From: an uncultured Clostridia bacterium
Lineage (GTDB): Bacteria > Bacillota > Clostridia > Oscillospirales > Acutalibacteraceae
Length of the DNA stretch: 64,000 bases
Assembly (NCBI GenBank): GCA_904420015.1
Contig: CAJFTS010000030.1
Span: forward strand, 1 to 64,000
Direction of reading: 5' to 3'
Made by a program: the position numbers and the translations under genes. The notes below the pieces were generated by a model that ran no database searches, was not told the DNA's origin, and worked only from the letters and a program-made list of their open reading frames with translations. The stretch's first letter is position 1. Each line of letters opens with the position of its first letter. Below, piece after piece: positions 19,750 to 29,834 of this stretch.

Positions 19750-19790
19750 GAAGCCCCGGTGACGATCACTCCGTCACCGGGGCTTCTTTT
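19750..19790. terminator. Terminator after the DUF188/DUF896 pair
   Basis: GAAGCCCCGGTGACG pairs perfectly with CGTCACCGGGGCTTC, followed by TTTT. It is also in position to end the convergent kdpE transcript. Confidence 0.9.
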
Positions 19791-19821
19791 GTAAAAGGAA
19801 AAAGCGGCGGCCTGTCCTTGC

Positions 19822-20511
19822 CTATTCATCCACAAACCGGTAGCCGACCCCCACCTCCGTGAGGATGTAGCGGGGATGGGTGGTGTCTTTCTCGATTTTG
19901 CGGCGGATGTTGGCCATAAACACCCGCAGCGACTGGGGCTCCTCCGTATTTGCATATCCCCATACCTGCTTGTTGATGAAGCTGTGGGTGAGCACCTTGC
20001 CGGCATGGTCCACCAGCAGCACCAAAAGCTTATATTCGATGGGAGTCAGGTGGACTTCCTTTCCCTCTACAAAGACCTTGCGCCTTTCAAAGTCTATGGT
20101 CAGCGTATCCAAGGTAAACACGCTGCTTTTGGCCACCTTGGGCTGATGCTTGCGCAGGGCCACCCGGATACGGGCCAGCAGCTCATTGATATAAAAGGGC
20201 TTGGTGATGTAGTCGTCCGCTCCCATATCCAGCGCCTGCACCTTTTCCCGCTCCTGTCCCCGGGCGGAAACCACAATAACGGGCACGTCAGAGGATTGGC
20301 GCACCTGCTCGAGCACGGCAAGCCCGTCGATATCCGGCAGCCCCAGATCCAACAAAATCAGATCGGGATTGTTGGACAGGAAAAGAGAAATTCCCTCCAG
20401 CCCGTTGGCGGCCGTTTCGTACCGGTACCCGTTGGTTTTCAGAGAAATGGACAGGAAATTCTGGATGCTTTTATCGTCCTCAATGATTAAAATACTCGTT
20501 TCGTTATTCAT
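19822..20511 (-). CDS. kdpE: KdpE-type response regulator
   Basis: A 229-residue OmpR/PhoB-family regulator. The receiver domain (about 1-120) has acidic residues E11/D12/D13, the phospho-acceptor D55 (LLDLGLPD), the conserved serine in VVSARG and K107 in DYITKPF. The C-terminal winged helix has LTPIEYKLLVLL and HSFINKQVWG. The KdpE form is indicated by overall similarity, by the kinase gene it overlaps by 8 bases, and by the divergent kdpFABC genes it should activate under K+ limitation. Confidence 0.93.
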   Translation of the reverse strand: MNNETSILIIEDDKSIQNFLSISLKTNGYRYETAANGLEGISLFLSNNPDLILLDLGLPDIDGLAVLEQVRQSSDVPVIVVSARGQEREKVQALDMGADDYITKPFYINELLARIRVALRKHQPKVAKSSVFTLDTLTIDFERRKVFVEGKEVHLTPIEYKLLVLLVDHAGKVLTHSFINKQVWGYANTEEPQSLRVFMANIRRKIEKDTTHPRYILTEVGVGYRFVDE

Positions 20512-22048
20512 GCGTCAGCGCCTCCATTGTAAGGGGGAGAGTGAAGCGGAAGGTGGCTCCGCCGTGGGCGTTGTTTTGTGCGGTCATCTCCCCGCCGTGG
20601 GCCTCGACCACCGATTTGCAGATGGAAAGGCCCAGTCCCACCCCCCGGGCGGAGTCGGACGTCTGGGAGCGGGAGGAAACAAAGCTTTCAAAGATATGGG
20701 GCAAAAGGGCCTCAGGGATACCGCCGCCGTTGTCGGATACCTCAAAGACCGCCTTGTCCTTCAGACGGGACACCCGCAGCAAAATCTGGCTGTCGGGCCG
20801 GGTATGCTTGTAGGCGTTGTCCAGAAGATTGACAAGTACCTGCACCATCAGCTTGCCGTCCATCGGCACGAGGAGCAGCTCGTCCGGCATCTGGATGGAC
20901 AGGCGGTGCTCCCGCTGCTGCCGGCTCACCCGGCCGCAGGCCTCGGACACGATGTCGTCAACCACCTCGTCCTGCTTTTGGATGAGCAGCCGCCCGTCCT
21001 GGATTCGGGTCATGTTCAGCAGGTTCTCCACCATGTTGTTGAGCCAAATGGCGTCGTTTCCAATATCGCCCAACAGGCTTCGTATCGTATCCCGGTCCAG
21101 TTCATCGAGAGACTCCATCAAAAAGCTGGCGGATCCGGCAATGCCGGTCAGAGGGGTACGCAGGTCGTGGGAGATGGAGCGAAGCAGATTGTTTCGCAGC
21201 TTCTCCTTTTCCATCTCCATCCGGCTTTCCTCCTGGGAGCGGCGCAGCTGTTCGCGCTCGATGGCCAGCGCAGCCTGGGAGAGGATGGTGTTATAGAAAA
21301 GGACACGGTCCTCGCTTTCCTTCCGGCCGTCGCAGTATGCCGCCGCCACTCCCAGAAGATGCCGGCTGCTGCGAAGAGGGGTAAAGCGCCAGCTGGAGTT
21401 GGGAAAGTGGGAGGTACCGTGACCGCAGGCGTCCTTGTGGGAAAAGCACCACTTGGCCATATCCAGGTTCATGCCGGCCGTCTTGTCGTCCTCCCCACCG
21501 CAGGAAAAAGCCTTTAGATGCGCAGCCCCCTTTTGGGAGAGGGCCAGGTAGAGGATGCAGCGGTACTGATATTCGCCCAGGATTTTCAGCGCGTGGGAGA
21601 CGATTTCCTCCTCGCGGGTCAAGTTGAGATACCGCTGGCTGACTTCGTAGAGCCGCCGGGCCTGCCGCTCGTTGCGCCGGGCGGTTTGCGCATGCTGCTG
21701 CAGCCGTTTGGCCAGCGTTCCGGTTAGGGTGGAAATTACCAGAAAGATCAAAAAGGTAATGATATAGTTGGGATCGTTTACCAGGAAGGTAAAAACCGGC
21801 TCGGTAAAGAAAAAGTTAAAGGCGAAAACGCAGACCACGGAGGAAAATACCCCCCAGCCGTAGCCCCTCGTACAGATGTTTACCAGCAGCACACCGGTCA
21901 GATAGACCATCAAAATGTTTTCATCCCGCACGTTATCGAGCTGCTTAAAGCCAACGCAGACCAGCGTGCAGAGGAGTAAAATTCCCAAAGTTTTAAGAAA
22001 ATTGCTCAAAAACCGGCCGAACGCCGTTGCTGACCGTTTCGTAATCAT
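20504..22048 (-). CDS. Short KdpD-like sensor histidine kinase (lacks KdpD and USP domains)
   Basis: A 514-residue membrane kinase. ATG 22048 follows AAAGGGGAAAGGCGGG; the frame extends upstream to 22108. It begins with a four-helix DUF4118 membrane domain (about 15-115) as in the middle of KdpD, then a GAF-like region (about 140-265), HisKA with H294 in SISHDLRTPLTGI, and HATPase motifs LLDNAYKHT, VSDNGGGIP and GVGLGLSICK. It lacks the N-terminal KdpD Walker domain and the USP domain of full-length KdpD. With kdpE overlapping its end it forms a complete two-component pair, so it is the likely main KdpE kinase here. Confidence 0.92.
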   Translation of the reverse strand: MITKRSATAFGRFLSNFLKTLGILLLCTLVCVGFKQLDNVRDENILMVYLTGVLLVNICTRGYGWGVFSSVVCVFAFNFFFTEPVFTFLVNDPNYIITFLIFLVISTLTGTLAKRLQQHAQTARRNERQARRLYEVSQRYLNLTREEEIVSHALKILGEYQYRCILYLALSQKGAAHLKAFSCGGEDDKTAGMNLDMAKWCFSHKDACGHGTSHFPNSSWRFTPLRSSRHLLGVAAAYCDGRKESEDRVLFYNTILSQAALAIEREQLRRSQEESRMEMEKEKLRNNLLRSISHDLRTPLTGIAGSASFLMESLDELDRDTIRSLLGDIGNDAIWLNNMVENLLNMTRIQDGRLLIQKQDEVVDDIVSEACGRVSRQQREHRLSIQMPDELLLVPMDGKLMVQVLVNLLDNAYKHTRPDSQILLRVSRLKDKAVFEVSDNGGGIPEALLPHIFESFVSSRSQTSDSARGVGLGLSICKSVVEAHGGEMTAQNNAHGGATFRFTLPLTMEALTHE

Positions 22049-22082
22049 CCCGCCTTTCCCCTTTGCACAGGGTTCATTCCTT

Positions 22083-22088
22083 ATTATA
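22083..22088 (-). promoter_or_regulatory. -10 box of the short kdpD-kdpE transcript
   Basis: TATAAT on the minus strand lies about 35 bases before the start codon. The -35 region is weak (CTTTTG at 17 bases). Confidence 0.45.
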
Positions 22089-22125
22089 CACGGATTTTTC
22101 TTTTCCAAAAGCCCGCAAAACCGGG

Positions 22126-22189
22126 CGATAGAAAAACAAACGGGTTTTTGTGCAGGCGCGTCTGCAAAAACCCGTTTGTTTTTCTATCG
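22126..22189. repeat. Long inverted repeat in the kdp divergent region
   Basis: A 25-base arm beginning CGATAGAAAAACAAACGGG is repeated perfectly in inverse orientation ending at 22189, with a loop of about 14 bases that can pair further (TGCAG / CTGCA). It lies upstream of both divergent transcripts. Confidence 0.85.
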
Positions 22190-22388
22190 GTATCCATTGT
22201 AACACGGGAGGGATAAACGCGGCGTAAAGAAACGGCTGTTTCAGATAAAGATTTTGTTAAGACAAAAGAAGGAAAATGATTTAAGAAAAATTTGATCGGA
22301 TTTCTTATCATTATCCGCCGCCTTTATCGGGAAAAACGGCGGGTCTTGGTGAGAATGGACAGAGGAATTTCCAACTCTGGCCGAGCTT

Positions 22389-22482
22389 TTGTCACAAAGA
22401 AAGGGCGCGCCGTTTCCTTAACGAAATCTTAATACGAGACCGCAGTACCTTCACACCGTTTTTATCACAAAGGCTCTATAAT
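22389..22482 (+). promoter_or_regulatory. kdpFABC promoter with a pair of direct repeats
   Basis: The -10 box TATAAT is at 22477-22482 with no good -35, as expected for an activator-dependent promoter. TTGTCACAAAG (22389-22399) and TTATCACAAAG (22462-22472) are direct repeats 73 bases apart (about seven helical turns). They are candidate KdpE sites by position only. Confidence 0.45.
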
Positions 22483-22521
22483 ACAATCCTGTTCAAAATA
22501 AACCGAAAAGGAGCAAGAAAA

Positions 22522-22611
22522 ATGGAAGCTGTCGTAGCCATCGCAGGCGTGCTGGCGCTTGCACTGCTTTCGTATTTGTTCTACGTGTTGTTTCGAGGTG
22601 AGAAGCTATGA
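22522..22611 (+). CDS. kdpF: KdpF, small subunit of the Kdp K+ ATPase
   Basis: A 29-residue single-pass membrane peptide ([20 protein letters not shown]...). AAAAGGAGC lies upstream. Its stop overlaps the kdpA start by 4 bases (ATGA). Size, hydrophobic helix and position fit KdpF, which stabilises the KdpABC complex in E. coli. Confidence 0.88.
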   Translation: MEAVVAIAGVLALALLSYLFYVLFRGEKL

Positions 22612-24293
22612 GCTATGTGGTCATGCAGGATGTGGGGTTTCTGATTCTGCTCATCGGCCTCGCAATTCCCCTGGGCATGTACATGTACAAAGTCATGATG
22701 GGCAAGCGGGTTTTTCTCACCCGGGTTTTGCGCCCGGTAGAGAACGTCACCTATAAAGCGATGGGGATCAATCCCAATGAGGAAATGGGTGCGAAGAAAT
22801 ACACCCTGTCGGTGCTGGCCTTTTCCTTGTTTGGATTCTTGCTGGTGTTTTTGCTGCATCTGTGCCAGGGCTTTCTTCCCCTCAACCCCGAGGGCCTGCC
22901 CGGCACCAGCGCGGATTTGGCCTTCAACACGACCGCCAGCTTTGTCACCAACACCAACTGGCAGGCGTATTCCGGCGAGTCCACCCTTTCTTACCTGACC
23001 CAGATGCTGGGCCTGGGCGTGCAGAACTTCGTGTCCGCCGCCACCGGCATTGCGGTGCTCTTCGCCCTCATCAAGGGCTTTACCCGGCGTCAGTGTAAGA
23101 CCATCGGTAATTTCTGGGCCGATCTGGTCCGCTCCACCGTTTACATTCTTCTGCCCCTCTCCTTGGTGGTGGCGGTTTTGCTGGTTTCCCAAGGCGTGGT
23201 GCAAACCTTCAGCTCGTACCACGACATCGTTACCCTGGAGGGGGCGGCCGGCAGTGTGCCGGTAGGCCCGGCGGCAAGCCAGATCGCCATCAAGCAATTG
23301 GGCACCAATGGCGGCGGCTTCTTCGGCGTCAACTCCGCCTATCCGCTGGAAAACCCCACCGCTTTCTCCAACCTGCTGGAATGCTGGTCCATTTACATCA
23401 TCCCGGTCGCCCTGTGCTTCTCCTTTGGAAAGGCGGTCAAGGACAGCAGGCAGGGCCGCGCAATTTTCCTCGCCATGCTGATTCTGTTCGTCGTTGCCCT
23501 TGTGGGGGTTACGGCGGCGGAATTCCTCACGGCCCCGCAGTTTGACGGCGCAGCGGTTTCCGGCAACATGGAAGGCAAGGAGGTGCGCAACGGCGTAGGT
23601 GCGTCCACCCTCTGGGCGGCGGTCACCACCGGTGCGTCCAACGGCTCGGTCAACGCCATGCACGACTCCTTTACGCCGCTGGGCGGTATGATCCCCATGT
23701 TCCTCATGCAGCTGGGTGAAGTGGTCTTTGGCGGCGTGGGCTGCGGCCTGTACGGCATGATTGCCTTTGCGCTGCTGGCGGTCTTTATCGCCGGCTTGAT
23801 GGTAGGCCGTACCCCCGAGTACCTGGGCAAGAAAATCGAAGCCTTCGACATGAAGATGGTGTGCCTGGTTATTTTGGCCCCGCCGCTGCTTATGCTCATC
23901 GGGCCCATGCTCACCGTTATGAATCCCCAGACGCCGGAATGGCTTACCAACTCCGGCCCCCACGGGTTTTCCGAAATACTTTACACCTATGCCTCCACCG
24001 GCGGCAACAACGGCTCTGCCTTTGCCGGTTTTAATGCAAACACGCCCTTTACCAACATCCTGACCGGACTGACCATGCTCATCGTCCGATTTGTGCCGAT
24101 GGCCGCCATCCTCTATTTGGCGGGGAACCTGGGAAAGAAAAAGATCGTGCCGGTCAGCGACGGGACCCTTTCCACCTCCAACGGGATGTTCGTGGGGCTG
24201 CTGATTGCGGTCGTCATCCTGGTGGGCGCGTTAAGCTTCCTGCCGGCTCTGGCGCTGGGCCCGATTGCCGAATTCTTCAAAACCTTAGGTTAA
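22608..24293 (+). CDS. kdpA: Potassium-transporting ATPase subunit A
   Basis: The 561-residue K+ channel-like subunit of the KdpFABC pump, about ten membrane segments. Selectivity-loop regions are seen in [60 protein letters not shown] and [14 protein letters not shown]. Length and motifs are normal. It is translationally coupled to kdpF and lies 12 bases before kdpB. Confidence 0.97.
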   Translation: MSYVVMQDVGFLILLIGLAIPLGMYMYKVMMGKRVFLTRVLRPVENVTYKAMGINPNEEMGAKKYTLSVLAFSLFGFLLVFLLHLCQGFLPLNPEGLPGTSADLAFNTTASFVTNTNWQAYSGESTLSYLTQMLGLGVQNFVSAATGIAVLFALIKGFTRRQCKTIGNFWADLVRSTVYILLPLSLVVAVLLVSQGVVQTFSSYHDIVTLEGAAGSVPVGPAASQIAIKQLGTNGGGFFGVNSAYPLENPTAFSNLLECWSIYIIPVALCFSFGKAVKDSRQGRAIFLAMLILFVVALVGVTAAEFLTAPQFDGAAVSGNMEGKEVRNGVGASTLWAAVTTGASNGSVNAMHDSFTPLGGMIPMFLMQLGEVVFGGVGCGLYGMIAFALLAVFIAGLMVGRTPEYLGKKIEAFDMKMVCLVILAPPLLMLIGPMLTVMNPQTPEWLTNSGPHGFSEILYTYASTGGNNGSAFAGFNANTPFTNILTGLTMLIVRFVPMAAILYLAGNLGKKKIVPVSDGTLSTSNGMFVGLLIAVVILVGALSFLPALALGPIAEFFKTLG

Positions 24294-24305
24294 AGGGGGA
24301 TCACG

Positions 24306-26363
24306 ATGAAACAGACCCATTCCAAAAAAGACATCTATCTGGATGCGGTAGGGCAGTCGTTTCGCAAGCTGTCCCCCCGGATTCAGATCAAAAACCCGGT
24401 GATGCTGGTGGTCTACATCGGCGCCGTTTTCATCACCGCCCTGTATTTCCTCTCCTTTGCCGGCATTAAGGACGGCGAAGGCTGGTATGTACTCACCATT
24501 GCGTTTATCCTTTGGTTTACCGTCCTCTTTGCAAACTTCGCCGAGGCCATTGCCGAGGGCCGGGGCCGGGCGCAGGCGGACACCCTGCGCCGTTCCCGCC
24601 GGGACTGCAAGGCGAGAAAGCTCAAGGAACCCCGGCCCGACGCGGCGTATACCGAGGTGCTGTCCAACGAGCTTCGGCCCGGCGACGTGGTCTTGGTAAA
24701 CACCGGCGAGCAGATTCCCATGGACGGCGAGGTCATCGAAGGCGTCGCCTCGGTGGACGAAAGCGCCATCACCGGCGAATCGGCGCCGGTCATCCGGGAA
24801 TCGGGCGGCGACCGCAGCGCGGTCACCGGCGGGACTACGGTGGTATCCGACTGGCTGATAATCCGGGTCACGGCGGAAGCGGGCAACAGCTTCCTGGATA
24901 AAATGATCGCCATGGTGGAAGGGGCCTCCCGCAAAAAGACCCCCAATGAAATCGCCCTGCAAATCCTTCTGGTTACCCTGACCATCATCTTTTTGGCGGT
25001 TGCGGCCACCCTGCTGCCCTTCTCTGAATTTTCCGCCGAACAAGCGGGCTCGGGCAGCGCGGTATCTCTGACGAATATCGTCGCCCTTCTCGTCTGCCTG
25101 GCGCCTACCACCATCGGCGCGCTCCTCTCCTCCATCGGCATCGCCGGTATGAGCCGTCTCAACCAGGCCAATGTCCTTGCTATGAGCGGACGGGCCATCG
25201 AAGCGGCGGGCGACGTGGACGTACTGCTGTTGGATAAGACCGGCACCATCACCCTGGGAAACCGCCAGGCCAGCGAGTTTCTTCCCGTCTGCGGCGTCAC
25301 CGAGCGGGAGCTGGCCGACGCGGCCCAGCTTTCCTCCCTGGCCGATGAGACGGCGGAAGGCCGCAGTATCGTGGTTTTAGCTAAGGAACGCTTCGGCATT
25401 CGGGGAAGAGACCTGTCGGACAAACACGCAAATTTCATCGCCTTCTCCGCGAAAACCCGCATGAGCGGCGTGGACATGGACGGGGAAGAGATCCGAAAAG
25501 GTGCAGCCGATGCGGTGAGGGCCTATGTCGAGCAAAGGGGCGGGGAATATCCCCAGGAATGCCAAACCATCGTTGAGCAGGTGGCCAACGCCGGCGGCAC
25601 TCCCTTGGTGGTCGCTAAGGACAGCAAGGTGCTGGGGGTCGTCTACCTCAAGGACATCGTGAAAAACGGCGTCAAGGAAAAGTTTGAGGACCTGCGCAAA
25701 ATCGGTATCAAGACCATCATGATTACCGGCGACAATCCCATGACCGCCGCCGCCATTGCCGCGGAAGCGGGGGTGGATGATTTCATGGCGGAGGCCACTC
25801 CGGAAACCAAGCTGGCGCTTATCCGCCAGTACCAGAAGGAAGGCCACTTGGTCGCCATGACCGGCGACGGTACCAATGACGCCCCGGCCCTTGCCCAGGC
25901 GGATGTGGCGGTCGCCATGAATTCCGGCACCCAGGCGGCCAAGGAGGCGGGCAATATGGTGGACCTGGATTCCAGTCCCACCAAGCTCATTGAGGTGGTG
26001 CGCATCGGCAAGCAGCTTCTGATGACCCGCGGCGCTTTGACCACCTTCTCCATCGCCAACGACGTGGCTAAATATTTCGCCATCATTCCGGTGCTTTTCG
26101 CAGGGATTTTCCCCCAGCTGGCCGCTCTCAACTTTATGCATCTGACCAGCGCCACCTCCGCCATCCTTTCGGCGATTATTTACAACGCCCTGATTATCGT
26201 CGCACTCATCCCCCTGTCCTTAAAGGGCGTCAAATACCGGGAGGTATCCGCCGGAAAGATGCTCAAACGCAATGTCCTGATCTACGGCCTGGGCGGAATT
26301 GCCGCGCCCTTTGCGGCCATTAAGGTCATCGACATGATTCTGACCTTCTTCGGCATTGTATAA
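24306..26363 (+). CDS. kdpB: Potassium-transporting ATPase subunit B (P-type)
   Basis: The 685-residue catalytic P-type ATPase. The phosphorylated aspartate is D310 in [10 protein letters not shown]; the actuator motif is TGES; the hinge motif [14 protein letters not shown] and [14 protein letters not shown] are intact. The serine of TGES is the site of inhibitory phosphorylation in E. coli KdpB. AAGGGGG precedes the ATG. All expected membrane helices are present. Confidence 0.98.
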   Translation: MKQTHSKKDIYLDAVGQSFRKLSPRIQIKNPVMLVVYIGAVFITALYFLSFAGIKDGEGWYVLTIAFILWFTVLFANFAEAIAEGRGRAQADTLRRSRRDCKARKLKEPRPDAAYTEVLSNELRPGDVVLVNTGEQIPMDGEVIEGVASVDESAITGESAPVIRESGGDRSAVTGGTTVVSDWLIIRVTAEAGNSFLDKMIAMVEGASRKKTPNEIALQILLVTLTIIFLAVAATLLPFSEFSAEQAGSGSAVSLTNIVALLVCLAPTTIGALLSSIGIAGMSRLNQANVLAMSGRAIEAAGDVDVLLLDKTGTITLGNRQASEFLPVCGVTERELADAAQLSSLADETAEGRSIVVLAKERFGIRGRDLSDKHANFIAFSAKTRMSGVDMDGEEIRKGAADAVRAYVEQRGGEYPQECQTIVEQVANAGGTPLVVAKDSKVLGVVYLKDIVKNGVKEKFEDLRKIGIKTIMITGDNPMTAAAIAAEAGVDDFMAEATPETKLALIRQYQKEGHLVAMTGDGTNDAPALAQADVAVAMNSGTQAAKEAGNMVDLDSSPTKLIEVVRIGKQLLMTRGALTTFSIANDVAKYFAIIPVLFAGIFPQLAALNFMHLTSATSAILSAIIYNALIIVALIPLSLKGVKYREVSAGKMLKRNVLIYGLGGIAAPFAAIKVIDMILTFFGIV

Positions 26364-26378
26364 AGGAGGATAACAAGC

Positions 26379-27035
26379 ATGGAGAACACACAAGCGCCCG
26401 CCAAGAAAGAGAAGATGCGGGTACTCAAACCGGCGCTCATCTGCGTGCTGGTGCTTACCCTGCTGTGCGGCGTGATCTACCCGCTTTTGGTGACGGGGAT
26501 TTCCCAGCTGTTCTTCCACGACCAGGCAAACGGCAGCATCGTCACCGTCACCTTGCAAAAGGATTTGACCGTCACCACTACCGACGAGGAGACCGGGGAG
26601 GAATCCACCCAGGTCTATCCGGCGGGGGAAACGGTGGCCGTCGGCTCGGCCTACATCGGGCAGGAATTTGAGAGCCCGCAGTACCTGATCGGCCGGCCCA
26701 CGCCCGGCGCGCCCACCAACCTTTCCCCCGAAAGCGAGGAGCATGCCCAGATGGTGCAGGAGCGCATCGATTTCTTCCATGAGCTCGATCCGTCCAACAC
26801 CGCCGATATCCCTATGGATCTTCTGACCGTGTCCGGCAGCGGCGTGGACCCCCATATTTCTCCGGAAGGGGCCGAGTATCAGGTCGGCCGTATTGCCCGG
26901 GAACGGAATATGAGCGAGGAGGATGTGCGCAAAATCATCGAAAAGCATACCTCCGGCCGTTTCCTGTGGATTTTCGGAGAACCGGCGGTCAATGTTCTGC
27001 TGGTAAATCTGGAGCTGGACGGATACATTCAGTAA
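26379..27035 (+). CDS. kdpC: Potassium-transporting ATPase subunit C
   Basis: The 218-residue KdpC with one N-terminal membrane helix (about 18-40) and an extracytoplasmic domain. GSAYIGQEFESPQYLIGRPT and SGSGVDPHISPEGAEYQVGRIARER are family signatures. It is about 25-30 residues longer than E. coli KdpC; the extra part is an acidic insert (TTTDEETGEESTQVYPAGE). AAAGGAGGA precedes the ATG. Confidence 0.96.
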   Translation: MENTQAPAKKEKMRVLKPALICVLVLTLLCGVIYPLLVTGISQLFFHDQANGSIVTVTLQKDLTVTTTDEETGEESTQVYPAGETVAVGSAYIGQEFESPQYLIGRPTPGAPTNLSPESEEHAQMVQERIDFFHELDPSNTADIPMDLLTVSGSGVDPHISPEGAEYQVGRIARERNMSEEDVRKIIEKHTSGRFLWIFGEPAVNVLLVNLELDGYIQ

Positions 27036-27126
27036 TAATCTGCGCTCCCTTCCTGATCGAAGGGGGAAAACGGGCTTAAAAAATATTGACAGGCTGCAAG
27101 CTTCGGCGAAAGGCAGCCCGGCAGCA

Positions 27127-27154
27127 GCGCTTTGAATGCAAGGATTCAAAGCGC
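27127..27154 (+). repeat. Hairpin between kdpC and kdpD
   Basis: GCGCTTTGAAT and ATTCAAAGCGC form a perfect 11-bp stem with a 6-base loop, 32 bases before the kdpD start. There is no proper T tract (CCTTTG follows), so it may be an mRNA-processing or stability element more than a terminator. Confidence 0.6.
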
Positions 27155-27185
27155 CCTTTGCCGTTTTTTGGAGAGGAGATTCCCC

Positions 27186-29834
27186 ATGTCCGAGGACGAA
27201 CTGCGCCCCGACCCCGACGCACTGCTTGAGCAGGTCGGCACAAAGGAAACCAAACCGAATAAGGGCAGACTGAAGATTTTCTTCGGCTACTGCGCCGGCG
27301 TGGGCAAGACCTATACCATGCTAAAGGAGGCCCACGAGCTGCTTGATAGCGGTGTGGACGTGGTGGTAGGCTATATCGAGCCCCATACCCGGGCGGAAAC
27401 CATGCGTTTGACACAAGGGCTGCCCGCCCTGCCGGTCCGGGAGATTCCCTACAAAAATATTACCCTGCGGGAGTTTGACTTAGACGGGGCCCTGGCGCTG
27501 CACCCGCAGGTGATTTTGGTGGATGAGCTGGCCCATACCAACGCCCCGGGCGTGCGAAACAAAAAGCGCTACCAGGATGTAGAGGAGCTGCTCAACGCCG
27601 GCATCGACGTCTACACCACCGTCAACGTCCAGCACATCGAAAGCCTCAACGACGTCATCCAGGAAATCACCGACGTTTCGGTTCGGGAGACGGTGCCCGA
27701 CTCCGTCTTTGACGGCGCACAGAATGTGGAGCTTATCGACATCGAACCGGAAGAGCTGCTCAAACGGTTTCAAAGCGGAAAGGTGTACCGGCCCGACCGT
27801 GCCGCCGCCGCGATGCACCACTTTTTTACCCGCCAAAACCTGGATACCCTTCGGGAAATCTCCATGCGCCGTACCGCCGACCGCATCTACCGGGACAGCG
27901 CGGCCAAAAACGGCGCCGCCGCCCGGAAGGGAGGGAGTAAGCTGATGGTACTCATCGGCGCCTCTCCCTCCTCCTCCAAAAACATCCGCGTCGCCGCCCG
28001 GATGGCCGAAGCCTTTCACGCCCCCTGGACGGCGGTATACGTACAGACGCCCCAGGCCCAGAACGCCGATTCCCAGGAGAGCAAGAGCCTGCGCGACCAT
28101 ATGACGCTGGCGCAGCAGCTGGGCGCTCAGGTGGTCACCCTTTACGGCGAGGATGTGGTGCTCGTCGCCGCCCGGTATGCCCAGCTAAACGGCGTGACCA
28201 ATATCGTCATCGGAAAAAGCCGGAATAAACGGGGAATTTTGCACTGGTTTCAGGAGGATTTCGAGGACCGCCTCATCGGCGAGCTCGACGAGGTGGAGGT
28301 GCACATCATCCCGGATACAAGCCGATCAGAGCCCTATCGGCCGCCCCGGCGGCAAAACGTTCAGGATCGATTCCCCCTCTCCGCAGCAGACTTGCTTAAA
28401 ACCTTGCTGGTCATGGCGGGAGCCACCATCCTGTCTATCCTGCTGCGCTGGGCCGATATCGGCGCGCAGAACAGCGCCATCGTTTATATCCTGTCGGTGG
28501 TGCTGGTCTCCCGCTTTACCTGCGGCTATCTTTACGGGATTCTCGCATCGGTCATCGGACTGATCGGCTTTAACATCATCGACACCTATCCCTACTTCAC
28601 CTTTGATTTCATGAAAACGGGATATCCCATCACCTTTGTCATCATGCTCTGCCTGGCGGTGATTACCAGCGCCCTGACCGTGCGGATCAAAAAACAGGTG
28701 CAAAATGCCGCCCAGCGGGAACAGCGCACCCAGATTCTCTATGAAATCAATAAGGAGCTGCTCGCCACCCGCGGCCTTCGCAACATTGTCCATCTGGTCA
28801 ACGGCTATGTCGTCAAGCTGTTCGGACGGTCGGCGGTCTTTTATACCAAGGGAGAGGAGGACTCTCCCGGCGGCATTCTCCTGGAAGCCCAGGAGGATCT
28901 GCACGCCGCCTCCCTTCTGGCCGAAGAGGAGAAGGCGGTGGTTCAGTGGGTCTATCTCAACCGCAAGCGGGCGGGCTGCGGGACCGATACCCTCCAGGGA
29001 GCGTACGGCTTCTATACGCCGATTATGTCCCAGGGAACAGTGCTGGGGGTGTTGGGACTTTCCTGCGAAAAGGGCCCGATGACCCAGGACAGCCGCGCCT
29101 TCCTTCGGATGATAACCTCCCAGGTAGCCATGGCGCTGGAGCGCCAGCGCCTGTCCGACGAACAGCGCCGGGTGAGCGTGGAAGCGGAAAAGGAAGCCGT
29201 GCGGGGAAATCTTCTGCGCGCCATTTCCCACGACCTGCGCCGGCCCTTGACCGAAATCCACCGGGCCAGCCGGACGCTGTGCCGCTCCCAGACGGCGGAC
29301 GGGCAGCTGGCCGGCTTTATTGAAAAGGAATCGGCCTGGCTGATGCGTATGGTGGAAAATCTGCTTTCCGTCACCCGCCTTCGGGAAGGAAGCCTTCCGC
29401 TCAATAAGGTGCCTGAGTCGATGAAGGCGGTGGCCGAGGAAGCGGCGGCGCAGATGAAAAACCGGTATCCCGACCGGGCCTTTGCCGTGCACGCCGCCGA
29501 TCCCGCCCTGCTGGTATTCATGGATGCGACTTTGATTGAGCAGGTTTTGCTCCATCTTCTGGAGAACGCCGTGCAGCATTCTCCCGCCGACACCGCCGTA
29601 GACATCCGCATTCAAAAGCGCACCCGCACCGCCTTGATGGAGGTATGCGACCATGGCAGCGGGATCCCCAAGGAAAAGGCGGCCCGCCTGTTCGATACGG
29701 ATGCGGCCGCCGGGATGGAGGGAGGGATCGGGCTATCTTTGTGCAAATCCATTGTCAATGCCCACGGCGGCGAAATGCGCGCTAGGAACGCAAGGGACGG
29801 GGGCGCGGTCATCGGCTTTACCCTGCCGCTGTAG
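27186..29834 (+). CDS. kdpD: Full-length KdpD sensor kinase with altered H-box
   Basis: An 882-residue protein. ATG 27186 follows GGAGAGGAGAT; the frame's earlier TTG at 27132 lies in the hairpin. Domains in order: KdpD domain with Walker A GYCAGVGKTYTML (about 35-235); USP domain (about 255-380); four-helix DUF4118 (about 405-505); GAF (about 530-655); HisKA with H682; HATPase with LLENAVQHSP, VCDHGSGIP and GGIGLSLCKS. The H-box reads HDLRRPL, so residue H+4 (R686) is arginine where the phosphatase-essential threonine normally stands. No kdpE follows. It may bind K+ or c-di-AMP-type signals (known for KdpD USP domains) and modulate the KdpE that lies across the locus. Confidence 0.95.
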   Translation: MSEDELRPDPDALLEQVGTKETKPNKGRLKIFFGYCAGVGKTYTMLKEAHELLDSGVDVVVGYIEPHTRAETMRLTQGLPALPVREIPYKNITLREFDLDGALALHPQVILVDELAHTNAPGVRNKKRYQDVEELLNAGIDVYTTVNVQHIESLNDVIQEITDVSVRETVPDSVFDGAQNVELIDIEPEELLKRFQSGKVYRPDRAAAAMHHFFTRQNLDTLREISMRRTADRIYRDSAAKNGAAARKGGSKLMVLIGASPSSSKNIRVAARMAEAFHAPWTAVYVQTPQAQNADSQESKSLRDHMTLAQQLGAQVVTLYGEDVVLVAARYAQLNGVTNIVIGKSRNKRGILHWFQEDFEDRLIGELDEVEVHIIPDTSRSEPYRPPRRQNVQDRFPLSAADLLKTLLVMAGATILSILLRWADIGAQNSAIVYILSVVLVSRFTCGYLYGILASVIGLIGFNIIDTYPYFTFDFMKTGYPITFVIMLCLAVITSALTVRIKKQVQNAAQREQRTQILYEINKELLATRGLRNIVHLVNGYVVKLFGRSAVFYTKGEEDSPGGILLEAQEDLHAASLLAEEEKAVVQWVYLNRKRAGCGTDTLQGAYGFYTPIMSQGTVLGVLGLSCEKGPMTQDSRAFLRMITSQVAMALERQRLSDEQRRVSVEAEKEAVRGNLLRAISHDLRRPLTEIHRASRTLCRSQTADGQLAGFIEKESAWLMRMVENLLSVTRLREGSLPLNKVPESMKAVAEEAAAQMKNRYPDRAFAVHAADPALLVFMDATLIEQVLLHLLENAVQHSPADTAVDIRIQKRTRTALMEVCDHGSGIPKEKAARLFDTDAAAGMEGGIGLSLCKSIVNAHGGEMRARNARDGGAVIGFTLPL

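Noticed and set aside
22190-22521. c-di-AMP (ydaO) riboswitch before kdpF
   Set aside because: The conserved ydaO motifs are absent, and the promoter lies only about 40 bases before the gene.
22581-23963. Minus-strand open frame of 460 codons opposite kdpA
   Set aside because: Shadow of kdpA; high Gly/His/Gln content, no start site.
27132-27185. N-terminal extension of KdpD to the TTG at 27132
   Set aside because: The TTG lies within a hairpin and has no ribosome site, whereas ATG 27186 has GGAGAGGAG.
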